NCBI GenBank assembly: GCA_963771435.1
Contig: CAVYTF010000003.1
Coordinates: forward strand, 124,001-188,000
DNA: 64,000 nt
From: CAVYTF01 sp963771435
Lineage (GTDB): Bacteria; Bacteroidota; Bacteroidia; Chitinophagales; Chitinophagaceae
Direction of reading: 5' to 3'
The notes beneath the pieces are model-generated. The model did not search any database. It was not told where the DNA came from and saw nothing but the letters and a program-made list of their open reading frames with translations. The translations under genes and the position numbers were made by a program. Position 1 is the first letter of the stretch, and each line of letters opens with the position of its first letter. Below are positions 27,806-36,459 of this stretch, one piece after another.

Positions 27806-28741
27806 ATGCAGGAATTACCGGTAATATCAAACGAAAATATTGTTTCTACCAAGATAAAGAAGCCCAGCTGGCTGCGCGTGAAGCTGCCGATCGGCGAAAG
27901 CTACAAACACGTGCGCAGCCTTGTCGATACGCACAAACTGCACACTATCTGCGAAAGCGGTAATTGCCCCAACATGGGCGAATGCTGGGGGGCAGGAACG
28001 GCGACTTTTATGATCCTTGGCAATATCTGCACGCGCAGTTGCGGCTTTTGCGCCGTAGCTACAGGCAGGCCCGAGCCCGTGGATTGGGACGAACCCCAGC
28101 GCGTGGCCGAGGCCATCCATTTAATGAAAATAAAACACGCTGTTATCACCAGTGTTGACCGTGACGAACTGAAAGACGGCGGCTCCATCATTTGGTACAA
28201 TACTATCAAAGCAGTAAAAGCCCTCAACCCCGATACTACCCTCGAAACCCTTATCCCCGATTTTAAAGGCGAAGAGGAAAACATCCTGCGCATTGTTGAG
28301 GCCGCACCCGAAGTGGTGAGCCATAACATAGAAACCGTTGAGCGCCTCACCAGACAGGTGCGCATACAAGCACGATACCACCGCAGCATGGAAGTTTTGA
28401 GTTTTCTCAAACAAAGCGGCATGCGCACCAAAAGCGGCATCATGCTTGGTTTGGGCGAAACAAAAGACGAAGTGGTGGAAACGCTCAGCCATCTTGCCGA
28501 AGCCAGTGTGGATGTGGTTACCATCGGCCAATACCTGCAGCCAACAGCAAAACATTTAAGCGTTCAGCGCTTTGTGCACCCTGACGAGTTTGCCGAATTC
28601 CGCGAAATTGGTTACGAACTCGGGCTGGATTATGTGGAAAGCGGCCCCCTTGTCCGTTCCTCTTACCACAGCGAAACGCATGTGTTCCCGGGTTATGGAA
28701 GAGCGAAATGGATGCAAGAGAAGGCGGCAATGGTTTCCTGA
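27806..28741 (+). CDS. lipA: Lipoyl synthase
   Basis: A 311-residue radical SAM enzyme inserting two sulfurs into the octanoyl chain on lipoyl carrier proteins. The auxiliary cluster motif is CESGNCPNMGECW and the radical-SAM motif is CTRSCGFCAVATG. SVDRDELKDGG, PDFKGEEE, MLGLGETKDEV and GPLVRSSYHSE are standard. This gene is clearly more GC-rich than its neighbours, giving many long overlapping ORFs on both strands, which are rejected. No lipB is nearby. Confidence 0.95.
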   Translation: MQELPVISNENIVSTKIKKPSWLRVKLPIGESYKHVRSLVDTHKLHTICESGNCPNMGECWGAGTATFMILGNICTRSCGFCAVATGRPEPVDWDEPQRVAEAIHLMKIKHAVITSVDRDELKDGGSIIWYNTIKAVKALNPDTTLETLIPDFKGEEENILRIVEAAPEVVSHNIETVERLTRQVRIQARYHRSMEVLSFLKQSGMRTKSGIMLGLGETKDEVVETLSHLAEASVDVVTIGQYLQPTAKHLSVQRFVHPDEFAEFREIGYELGLDYVESGPLVRSSYHSETHVFPGYGRAKWMQEKAAMVS

Positions 28742-28817
28742 CACCCCTCCGTTTAATAAAGCCCTTCCTGTTTTACCTGTTTTCCCCGCCCCATACTAAA
28801 AAATATTCATTCCGCCT

Positions 28818-28901
28818 ACCGTATTTATACGGTATTTTCTACCGTAAAAATACGGTACCGCCACCGTATAAATACGGTAAAAAAAACCGTATTTATACGG
28901 T
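28818..28901. repeat. Four near-perfect 16-bp palindromes, 22-23-bp spacing
   Basis: ACCGTATTTATACGGT or a variant occurs at 28818-28833, 28841-28856, 28863-28878 and 28886-28901, with start-to-start steps of 23, 22 and 23 bases (about two helical turns). The spacers are unlike one another. This looks like an operator array. The promoter-like box at 28924 lies directly after it, upstream of the ORF at 28975. Confidence 0.85.
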
Positions 28902-28908
28902 TTTTTAT
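28878..28908. terminator. Possible bidirectional terminator after lipA
   Basis: An A-tract, the stem AACCGTAT/ATACGGTT with a two-base TT loop, and a T-tract form a compact hairpin with U-tracts on both sides. It uses the fourth palindrome of the array, so terminator and operator roles cannot be separated from sequence. Confidence 0.4.
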
Positions 28909-28923
28909 GAATTTTCACGCCCA

Positions 28924-28931
28924 TAGTTTTG
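28924..28931 (+). promoter_or_regulatory. Putative -7 box
   Basis: TAGTTTTG is an exact TAnnTTTG match, 43 bases before the ATG at 28975. The region that would hold the -33 element overlaps or touches the last palindrome (28886-28901). Confidence 0.35.
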
Positions 28932-28974
28932 CATTATTCTTTTTAACGATAAAAAGGAACAAAGCAAAAACGGT

Positions 28975-29349
28975 ATGAAAACAATACACCAAATAAAAAA
29001 ACTCCTTTTAAAAACAACCACTATGGCAGGGAAGGAACTCTCCCTGCTTATTTTATTTTTCAGGGCGATATTTCTTATATGTCATTGCGTATGGGAGTTG
29101 TTTTATGATATACTCACCGGCTCGTCACATGTGGGCAATGGCTCCTCACATGTGGGCAATCGTTTGTCACATGTGGGCAGTCGCTCGTCACATGTGGAGA
29201 GTCGCTCGTCACATGTGGAGAGTCGCTCGTCACATGTGGGCAGCAACTCGTCACATGCGGGCAATCGCTCGTCACATGTGGGCAGTCGTTCGTCACATGT
29301 GGGCAGTCATTCCGCACATGCTGAATTTCATCCAAATGAAGATCTTTAA
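28975..29349 (+). CDS. Putative membrane-anchored protein with SSHVGNR-type heptad repeats
   Basis: A 124-residue ORF with AAAAGGAACAAAG upstream as a weak ribosome site. Residues 1-50 are basic then hydrophobic (ELSLLILFFRAIFLICHCVW), suggesting one membrane helix. The rest is ten 7-residue units such as SSHVGNG, SSHVGSR and SSHVESR, produced by a 21-bp DNA repeat. The same repeat is also open in a second plus frame (RHMWAVA units) and on the minus strand (CPHVTSD), so openness is not proof of coding. No family recognised. The upstream palindromes and -7 box favour this frame. Confidence 0.4.
   Translation: MKTIHQIKKLLLKTTTMAGKELSLLILFFRAIFLICHCVWELFYDILTGSSHVGNGSSHVGNRLSHVGSRSSHVESRSSHVESRSSHVGSNSSHAGNRSSHVGSRSSHVGSHSAHAEFHPNEDL
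29122..29322. repeat. Exact-period 21-bp tandem repeat, 10 copies
   Basis: The CACATG anchors lie at 29126, 29147, 29168, 29189, 29210, 29231, 29252, 29273, 29294 and 29315, always 21 bases apart. Units start TCGTCACATGTGG and contain the palindrome CACATGTG. Copies differ by substitutions only. The array ends about 80 bases before the gene at 29403. Confidence 0.93.
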
Positions 29350-29402
29350 ATACAGTTTACTCATTTCTAATCAATATTTATTCATTTTAAAAATTAAACA
29401 CA

Positions 29403-30065
29403 ATGTCAGACAGACACATTTTTCCAAGAGGAGACAAAGATTTTAACGATTATGTCGTTTTAGCCATCGCGTATCTCTTAGCCAACTCCCTCGCCCTTGG
29501 CGTGTCGGCAGCTAACCAGGCCAGCCTACCCATTTTGCTTGCAAGCTGGAACAAGAACTGGGGCGCTTTTTTAGACCCGACGCAACACACATCTGTTATC
29601 ACTACAAGAAAAGACAACCAGCGCGTGCAGTTGGAAACGGCGTTGCGAAGTGTGTATGGCGACATTCCCCAATCTGCCCTTGACGAAGATTCGCGCAGCG
29701 TGCTGAACCTGGCGGCGCACGACACAACGCACACCCGTGTGGCTCCACTGGATGTTGCGCCGGGCATAGCCACGGAAACCACCGTTCACCTGCTGCACAC
29801 GCTGCGGTTTCAGAACCCGGAAACGCCTGAAAGCAAGGCCATGCCGGAAGGACAAAAAATTATCCTGGAATCTTTTGTTGGTGCCCCGGACCTGAAAGAC
29901 CCGGCCGTTGATTTTGGCAACGAAATGAACGTGACCACCTTCCTGGCCAAAGTAGCCTTTACCGACGACCAGGTGGGGCAGACCTGCTACTACCGCAGTT
30001 GCTACGAAAGCACCCACGGCGAACGCGGCCCATGGAGCCTGACATTGGCCGTGGTAATTGGATGA
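29403..30065 (+). CDS. Accessory protein of unknown function (Bacteroidota-type)
   Basis: A 220-residue protein with no signal peptide. The first half is helical (DYVVLAIAYLLANSLALGVS, then ASWNKNWGAFLD). The second half is beta-rich and ends with a fibronectin-like pattern (TFLAKVAFTDDQVGQTCYYR, then GERGPWSLTLAVVIG). I recall similar unnamed proteins in many Bacteroidota genomes, but no function is known to me. GC content and codon use are higher than in the LRR gene that follows. A 21-bp repeat array lies just upstream, as with the gene at 54448. Confidence 0.7.
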   Translation: MSDRHIFPRGDKDFNDYVVLAIAYLLANSLALGVSAANQASLPILLASWNKNWGAFLDPTQHTSVITTRKDNQRVQLETALRSVYGDIPQSALDEDSRSVLNLAAHDTTHTRVAPLDVAPGIATETTVHLLHTLRFQNPETPESKAMPEGQKIILESFVGAPDLKDPAVDFGNEMNVTTFLAKVAFTDDQVGQTCYYRSCYESTHGERGPWSLTLAVVIG

Positions 30066-30104
30066 TAAAACCAGCCGTTGCAGGCTAAGAAAATAACCGG
30101 AAAT

Positions 30105-30146
30105 TAAAACCCTGTGAGGCTCAAAATAACCTTGCGGGGTTTTTTA
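30105..30146 (+). terminator. Rho-independent terminator
   Basis: AAAACCC at 30106-30112 can pair with GGGGTTTT at 30136-30143, followed by T residues. It lies 40 bases after the stop of the accessory gene and before the LRR gene. The loop is long, so strength is uncertain. Confidence 0.5.
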
Positions 30147-30182
30147 TTTGTGGTAATTTGCGGGGGAATAAAATTATTGTTT

Positions 30183-31877
30183 ATGAAAAAGATTTTACTT
30201 ATTGTTTTGATTACTGCTGCTGTTTGCAAAACAACGGGCAGTTATGCACAGACTTATGTACCGGATTCATTAGCATTAGTGGATTTGTATAATAGTACGG
30301 GTGGGCCAAACTGGACAAATACATGGAACCTCGAAGAACCTGTAAGTACATGGTATGGAGTTACAGTTAATACAGCAGGGAGAATAAATTCCCTGGTGTT
30401 TAATGACGGCTCTACTGAGAGCAATAACTTAATTGGCAGCATTCCTTCTTCATTAGGCAATCTTACTATGTTGAGCGAGCTTAATTTAGCCTATAATCAA
30501 TTAAGTGGAAGTATCCCTCCTTCATTAGGCAATCTTTCTAATTTATTCTCCCTTTCACTTAACGATAACCAATTGAGTGGGAGCATACCTTCTGTATTAT
30601 GGAATATTACGGATATAGCTGAGATAAATCTATCAAACAATCAATTAAGCGGCGGAATTCCTGCTCCGTTAAGTGATCTTACTCAGTTGGACTTACTTGA
30701 CCTTAGTGAAAACAAGCTAAGTGGGAGCATTCCTGCATCGCTAGGTGCTCTTACAAATGTAAATATTCTTGACCTCAGTAGAAATCAATTAAACGATAGC
30801 ATTCCTGCTTTGCTCTTCACTTCTCATATCGTTGATCTTTATTTGAATAACAATCAATTAAGTGGGAGCATTCCCTCTTCGCTGGGAGCTCTTAATGCAG
30901 ATATTATTGATTTACAAGATAATCAATTAAGCGGTAGCATTCCTGCTTCTTTTGCCAATATTGAATCTGGAACTGAGCTCTATCTTTTTGACAATAAATT
31001 TACATTTGCCGGTATGGACGAGGTTATACACGTTGGTGAACGATCTGATTATGCACCTCAAGCCAATATTCCACTGCATTACAATGCGGGGCAGCTTTCT
31101 GTTTCAGCAGGCGGCACTTTAGCAAATGATACTTTTCATTGGTATAGGAATAATGTTTTGTATCAAGTAAATGCTGGTGATTCATTTTTAACTGTGACTG
31201 AGAACGGCTATTATTCAGTTGAGGTTACTAATTCAGTTGTGACTATTCCGAATACTTTTTATGTAGATCAACTCCAGGATCTTATTTTATACAGCGATAC
31301 ATTTGATATAGTAACTTTTCCTGTAACCATCCTTTCCTTCACCGCCACCAAACAAGCCACCCAAAACCTGCTTCAATGGGCAACCACGCAGGAAATAAAC
31401 AGCAGCTATTTTGCTGTGCAGAGAAGCAGCGATGGCTCAAACTTTTCAACACTCGGGCAGGTAAACGCCGCAGGCAACAGCAGCTCCACCCATAATTATA
31501 CTTTTACTGATAACCTGTCATCTGTCAACGGTCATCCGTCAACTCTCTTCTACCGCCTGAAGATGGTTGACAAAGACGGCAAGTTTACTTACAGCCAAAT
31601 AAGAAGCATCAACGAAACAGCAAGCTTTGCGGCAAGCATTTATCCCAACCCTGTGCTAAACAACCTCAACCTAAATTTCAGCAGCGATAAAGCAATGACT
31701 GTTCAGGTTGAAATTATAAACAACGAGGGCAAAGTAATTACCACGCAACAAATGCAGGTGGCCGCAGGTGCATCCACGCAAAGCATTAATACGGCTGCGT
31801 TAAGCAACGGCGCTTATTATCTAAGGCTTGTTAGTGCGGAAGGGGAGGAGGAGTTGAAGTTTGTAAAGGGGCAATAA
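30183..31877 (+). CDS. Secreted leucine-rich-repeat protein with T9SS sorting domain
   Basis: The ATG at 30183 gives 564 residues with a signal peptide (MKKILLIVLITAAVCKTTGS...). Residues 30-80 are an LRR cap-like domain (LVDLYNSTGGPNWTNTW). Residues of about 85-280 are plant-type LRRs with the NQLSGSIPSSLGNL pattern. An Ig/beta region follows, then a C-terminal T9SS type A sorting domain (ASIYPNPVLNNLNLNF to NGAYYLRLVSAEGEEELKFVK). It should be exported through the type IX system and attached at the surface. LSSVNGHPS contains an in-frame low-complexity word. Ligand unknown. Confidence 0.87.
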   Translation: MKKILLIVLITAAVCKTTGSYAQTYVPDSLALVDLYNSTGGPNWTNTWNLEEPVSTWYGVTVNTAGRINSLVFNDGSTESNNLIGSIPSSLGNLTMLSELNLAYNQLSGSIPPSLGNLSNLFSLSLNDNQLSGSIPSVLWNITDIAEINLSNNQLSGGIPAPLSDLTQLDLLDLSENKLSGSIPASLGALTNVNILDLSRNQLNDSIPALLFTSHIVDLYLNNNQLSGSIPSSLGALNADIIDLQDNQLSGSIPASFANIESGTELYLFDNKFTFAGMDEVIHVGERSDYAPQANIPLHYNAGQLSVSAGGTLANDTFHWYRNNVLYQVNAGDSFLTVTENGYYSVEVTNSVVTIPNTFYVDQLQDLILYSDTFDIVTFPVTILSFTATKQATQNLLQWATTQEINSSYFAVQRSSDGSNFSTLGQVNAAGNSSSTHNYTFTDNLSSVNGHPSTLFYRLKMVDKDGKFTYSQIRSINETASFAASIYPNPVLNNLNLNFSSDKAMTVQVEIINNEGKVITTQQMQVAAGASTQSINTAALSNGAYYLRLVSAEGEEELKFVKGQ

Positions 31878-31902
31878 GGAAAACTTTGTTGGATAAAACA
31901 AG

Positions 31903-31932
31903 AACGGCAGGAAACGCATCCTGCCGTTTTTA
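31903..31932 (+). terminator. Rho-independent terminator of LRR gene
   Basis: AACGGCAGGA and TCCTGCCGTT form a perfect 10-bp stem with a short loop, followed by TTTT. It begins 25 bases after the LRR stop codon. Confidence 0.85.
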
Positions 31933-31971
31933 TTCCTGCCTCTTAAGCCGGCGCGCGGCGGCAAATAGGAT

Positions 31972-31979
31972 TACATTTG
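31972..31979 (+). promoter_or_regulatory. Putative -7 box
   Basis: TACATTTG is an exact TAnnTTTG match, 21 bases before the ATG of the glucosidase gene at 32001. No clear -33 element was seen. Confidence 0.3.
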
Positions 31980-32000
31980 CCCGTATAAAACCGCTTTACA

Positions 32001-34608
32001 ATGACAGAAAAGGAAAGGTTGCAAAATAATGACTGGAAAAGATGGGGGCCTTATTTGTCCGGCAGGCAGTGGGGAACGGTGCGCGAAGATTACAGCGCGG
32101 GCGGCGATGCATGGAACAGCACCACGCATGAAATGGCGCGCAGTAAGGCATACCGTTGGGGCGAAGAGGGAATAGGGGGCATTTGTGACGATGCGCAGTT
32201 GCTCTGTTTTGCTGTGGCGCTGTGGAATAAAAAAGATCCCATCATCAAGGAAAGATATTTCGGGCTTACCAACGGGGAAGGCAATCACGGCGAGGATGTG
32301 AAGGAGTTATATTATTACCTTGACAACACGCCAACGCACTCCTACATGAAGATGCTGTACAAGTATCCGCAGGCGGCGTTTCCCTATGAACAATTGCTGG
32401 AAGAGAATAAAAGGCGCGGGCGGCTTGATGCAGAGTTTGAACTGATAGACACGGGCATTTTTAATGAGGACAATTATTTTGATGTTTTTATAGAATATGC
32501 AAAGGCCGTCGAAAATGATGTGCTGATAAAGATATCCGTCGCCAACAGGGGCAATGAAGATGCGTCGCTGCATGTGCTGCCTACCTTATGGTTCCGCAAC
32601 ACGTGGGCCTGGGGTTATGATGATTACAAACCAAGCCTGGAGCCTTCTAATAATGAAGACAACATCTGTATCAGCCATCGCCTGCTGGAAGATTTTAAGC
32701 TCCATGCAGAAATAAAAACGGAGATGCTTTTTTGCGATAATGAAACAAACGCAAAGAAATTATACAAGGCTGAAAACAGGAGCCATAGCTGCAAAGACTC
32801 TATCAACGAATATGTTGTTCATAATGACCGCAACGCCATAAAAGCAGATGAGCGGGGTACAAAAGCTGCGCTGAACTATGACATTACCGTAAAAGCCGCA
32901 TGAAACGGTTGTAATAAAGCTGCGCCTTGAAAACAAAGAGAATAAAACACCCTTTAAAGATTTTGAAGAAGTATTCGCTGCGCGGATAAAAGAGGCGGAT
33001 GATTTTTATGAAGCGTTGCAAAAGGGAATTGTCAGTGACGATGAAAAGCTCATTCAGCGACAGGCTTTTGCAGGCATGTTATGGAGCAAACAGTTTTATT
33101 ATTACGACGTGATGCAATGGCTTAATGGTGACCCTGCACAACCCGTACCGCCTCCTGAACGAAAAGCAGGCCGCAATAATGGCTGGCTTCAAATAAACAA
33201 TGCAGACATCATCTCTATGCCTGATACATGGGAATATCCCTGGTATGCCGCATGGGATCTTGCCTTTCACTGCGTTACCTTTTCAATGATCGATATTGGT
33301 TTTGCCAAGAGGCAGCTTAAGCTATTAACCAAGGACTGGTATATGCATCCAAGCGGCAAACTGCCTGCTTATGAATGGGATTTTGGCGATGCCAACCCGC
33401 CTGTTCATGCGTGGGCGGCGTGGCGGGTATATAAAATCGATGAAAAAGAGAACGGCACGAAGGATGTTGCCTTTCTCGAATCTATCTTTCATAAGCTGCT
33501 GATGAACTTTTCGTGGTGGGTGAACAGGAAAGATGAAAAGGGAAATAACATTTTTGAAGGCGGCTTTCTCGGGCTGGATAATATTGGCGTGTTTGACAGA
33601 AATGCAATGCTCCCCGGCGGCAGTTTTATTGAACAGAGCGACGGCACCAGCTGGATGGCCATGTACGCCCTGAACATGATGCGCATTGCGCTTGAACTTG
33701 CCATGCACAACAACGTTTATGAGGATATGGCCACAAAGTTCTTCGAACACTTTTTATATATTGCTCATGCCATGTCGAGCATGGGCAATAACGAAGGCTT
33801 GTGGGATGAGGAAGACCAGTTTTTCTATGACGTGCTGAGGATGCCAGACAACAGCAGTATAAAATTAAAACTACGCAGTGCAGTGGGGTTGATCCCTTTG
33901 TTTGCTGTGGAAGTGATCGACCATGCAACATTGCTGGCGTTGCCAAAGTTTGCTGCGCGCTTGCGTTGGTTTCTTGATAACCGCCCCGAGCTTGCAAACC
34001 TTGTTTCTCATTGGGACGAAATGGGTAATGATGAGCAGCACCTTCTTAGTTTGCTCCGCGGCCATCGTGTGAAAAAGATATTACAACGCATGCTTGATGA
34101 GAATGAGTTTCTCAGCGGATATGGTGTTCGGGCATTATCAAAGTATCACGAGGCAAACCCTTACATGATAGTGGCAGGAGATAAAACCTTCCGGGTGGCA
34201 TACACGCCTGGAGAATCAGACAGTGGTATATTTGGAGGCAACAGCAACTGGCGCGGGCCTATATGGATGCCTATAAATTTTTTGATGATAGAAAGTCTGC
34301 AACGGTTTCATCATTATTATGGCGACGACTTTAAGGTGGAATACCCCACGGGCAGCAACCAGTATTTATCCCTGTTTGATATTTCTGAAGCATTGGCTGG
34401 CCGTATAAAGAAATTGTTTACCCGCGATGAAAATGGGAACAGGGCTGTGTTCGGGGAGAATGAAAAAATACAGCACGATGCGAACTTCAACAACTATATC
34501 CTCTTCAATGAGTATTTTCATGGCGATACGGGAAAGGGCTTGGGCGCATCCCATCAAACAGGATGGACGGGATTAATAGCAAAACTCCTGCAGCCAAAAG
34601 AAAAATAA
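32001..34608 (+). pseudogene. MGH1-like glucosidase (GH63 clan), one frameshift
   Basis: The two halves form one enzyme of about 868 residues. The first opens KRWGPYLSGRQWGTVREDYSAGG and includes YRWGEEGIGGICDDAQLL and YLDNTPTHSYMKMLYKYPQA. It stops at 32901-32903 after DITVKAA. In the next frame the product resumes at once (HETVVIKLRLENKENKTPFK) and runs on with WAAWRVYKIDEKENG, GGSFIEQSDGTSWMAMY and WRGPIWMPINFLMIESL. The family is annotated as a glucosidase or mannosylglycerate hydrolase-like GH63 protein. A single-base indel near 32890-32905 explains the split. It may be a sequencing error. Confidence 0.8.
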
Positions 34609-34638
34609 TAACAAACTACACAGTACAAAAACTTTTCT

Positions 34639-35124
34639 ATGGCGGATGTATCATTAACGAATTGGCAAAAAAAGTCTGAAGAGCACCAGAAGCCATATAA
34701 AAACTTTCTTCAAAAAGCAGATAAGAATAAAGTACTGAAGCAACTGCCCCAACTGCATGAAGAAGCTTTTGAAAAAATAGACTGTTTAAGTTGTGCCGCC
34801 TGCTGCAAGAACTATTCACCACGCTTTAAAACGCCGGATATAAAACGGATAAGCAAGCATTTAAAAATGCGTGAAAGCGAATTGATAGAAAAATATTTAA
34901 CCGTTGACAGCGATGGGGATTATGTGGTGAAAAGCAAACCCTGCCCCTTTCTTGGCGAAGATAATTTTTGCAGCATTTATGAAGCTCGTCCGTCTGATTG
35001 CGTGCGCTTCCCTTATACAGACGAAGATGTTTTATTAAAACGCCCGAATATAACCTTGAAGAATTCCACTTTCTGCCCCATTGTTTTTTATGTTATGGAG
35101 AATTTATTAGCGGCTGGAAAATAA
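34639..35124 (+). CDS. YkgJ-type cysteine cluster protein
   Basis: A 161-residue cytoplasmic protein with the CxxCxxCC cluster (CLSCAACCKNYSPRF, near residues 50-65), then CPFLGEDNFCSIYEARPSDCVRFPY and a final Cys (STFCPIVF). The arrangement matches the YkgJ/Fli1 zinc- or iron-binding cysteine cluster family. No precise activity is known for this branch. It starts 30 bases after the glucosidase stop. Confidence 0.85.
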   Translation: MADVSLTNWQKKSEEHQKPYKNFLQKADKNKVLKQLPQLHEEAFEKIDCLSCAACCKNYSPRFKTPDIKRISKHLKMRESELIEKYLTVDSDGDYVVKSKPCPFLGEDNFCSIYEARPSDCVRFPYTDEDVLLKRPNITLKNSTFCPIVFYVMENLLAAGK

Positions 35125-35150
35125 AATACGGAGGCAATTACTATTTAAAG

Positions 35151-35190
35151 TTTTCAATTCTCCATTCTCCATTTTCAATTCTCCATTAAT
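35151..35190. repeat. Low-complexity word repeat (TTCAATTCTCCATT)
   Basis: A 40-base stretch made of TTCAATTCTCC and ATTCTCCATTTTCAATTC words in the gap before the MFS stop. It is similar in style to words found inside coding sequences of tilS, kmo, hutI and the LRR gene. Confidence 0.7.
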
Positions 35191-36442
35191 ACTCCATCTT
35201 TCTTAAACTCGGAGCTTTAAACCAGGTAAACACTACTACGGCTAAAGTCATACATCCTCCAAAAACGACCGAAGGCACTACACCCATAAGCTTTGCTGCA
35301 ACGCCGCTTTCAAACTGCCCAAGTTCATTGCTTGAATTGATGAACATAGAGTTCACGCTCATTACCCTTCCCCGCATGTTGTCAGGTGTTTTAAGTTGTG
35401 TGATGGTGCCGCGTGTCACTACGCTTATGCCATCCAACATACCACTAACCATTAGTGCTAGGAAAGAAAGCAGGTAGAATTGTGATAAACCAAAAACGAT
35501 AATACATATTCCATAACCTGCCACAGCAATCAATAATTTGGTTCCTTGTTTCCTGCGTAAGGGGAACAAAGTAAGCATCGCCACCATACATATAGAGCCC
35601 GCGTCTGTAGCTGCATTCAGCCAGCCAAAATGAACGGCCCCTGTATGCAATATAACTTTTACATAAACCGGTATCATCGCGGCAGCACCGCCAAAAAGAA
35701 CGGCAAAAAGGTCAAGCGATATAGCGCCAAGTAATTCTTTTGTTTTGAACACAAACTGTAAACCATCTTTTACGCTTTCCCAGGTGCGTTTTTCGCCCCT
35801 GCCGGTTAGTGCGGGCTTTTTCTTTAATTGAAAGAGAAAGAAAAATGATATAATAATGAGGAACAGTATTGCGGACAATGTCCCGGTTATGCCGGTATAA
35901 GCGATTAGCAAACCGCCAACTGCATGACCTGAAACAGATGCACTCAGCCATGTACTCTGGTTCCAGGTAACTGCGTTCTGCAAAATTTCTTTTGGAACTA
36001 CATGGGCAAGTATCACGTTAAAAACAGGCCCTGTAAAGGCGCGGATAACACCATAGCTAAAAACAACCGTATAGATACAGGCAGATATCCAATGGTTGTT
36101 TAAGAATGACCTTGTGAAATGTGTAGATAAAAATAAAAGAATGGCCGCACAAATTGAGTACAATACTACACCCCGAAGCAACATCTTTCTCTTTTCACTT
36201 ATATCAATAACATGGCCTGCGTATAAGGCAAAACCAAACGCAGGCAGGAACTCTGCCAATCCAACCAGCCCTATCGCGAAAGGTGCATTGGTCAACAGGT
36301 ATATCCACCAGCCAACAAGCGTGCTCATCATCCGCAATCCCATAATAAACAGGAACCTCCCGATAATAAGGCTGCGGAATTCAGGAATACGTACCGCAGC
36401 TAAAGCATCTCTTTTCTGAAGTTCATTATCCATATTAGTCAT
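35186..36442 (-). CDS. Major facilitator superfamily transporter (DHA3-like)
   Basis: A 418-residue protein with about 12 membrane helices. FRSLIIGRFLFIMGLRMMST and the loop AGHVIDISEKRKMLLRG (the MFS motif-A region between helices 2 and 3) are typical; the second half has NMRGRVMSVNSMFINSSNELG. The branch resembles EntS/DHA3 exporters. Substrate unknown. The gene is 17 bases downstream of the deoxynucleoside kinase on the same strand. Confidence 0.85.
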   Translation of the reverse strand: MTNMDNELQKRDALAAVRIPEFRSLIIGRFLFIMGLRMMSTLVGWWIYLLTNAPFAIGLVGLAEFLPAFGFALYAGHVIDISEKRKMLLRGVVLYSICAAILLFLSTHFTRSFLNNHWISACIYTVVFSYGVIRAFTGPVFNVILAHVVPKEILQNAVTWNQSTWLSASVSGHAVGGLLIAYTGITGTLSAILFLIIISFFFLFQLKKKPALTGRGEKRTWESVKDGLQFVFKTKELLGAISLDLFAVLFGGAAAMIPVYVKVILHTGAVHFGWLNAATDAGSICMVAMLTLFPLRRKQGTKLLIAVAGYGICIIVFGLSQFYLLSFLALMVSGMLDGISVVTRGTITQLKTPDNMRGRVMSVNSMFINSSNELGQFESGVAAKLMGVVPSVVFGGCMTLAVVVFTWFKAPSLRKMEY

Positions 36443-36459
36443 CTTGTTGCCACAGTTCT

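Noticed and set aside
27827..28555. Several long ORFs on both strands inside lipA
   Set aside because: High GC in lipA leaves other frames open. Lipoyl synthase motifs cover the whole region on the plus strand.
29122..29322. CRISPR-like regular repeat
   Set aside because: Units of 21 bases follow one another without unique spacers, and no cas genes are near. The same applies to the arrays at 55447 and 61062.
29105..29446. Second repeat frame (RHMWAVA units)
   Set aside because: It is open only because the 21-bp unit has no stop in that frame. It starts within the 28975 ORF and lacks a signal or known domain.
29450..30017. Two minus-strand ORFs within the accessory gene at 29403
   Set aside because: Overlap a better supported plus-strand gene with a good C-terminal pattern; basic-rich shadow composition.
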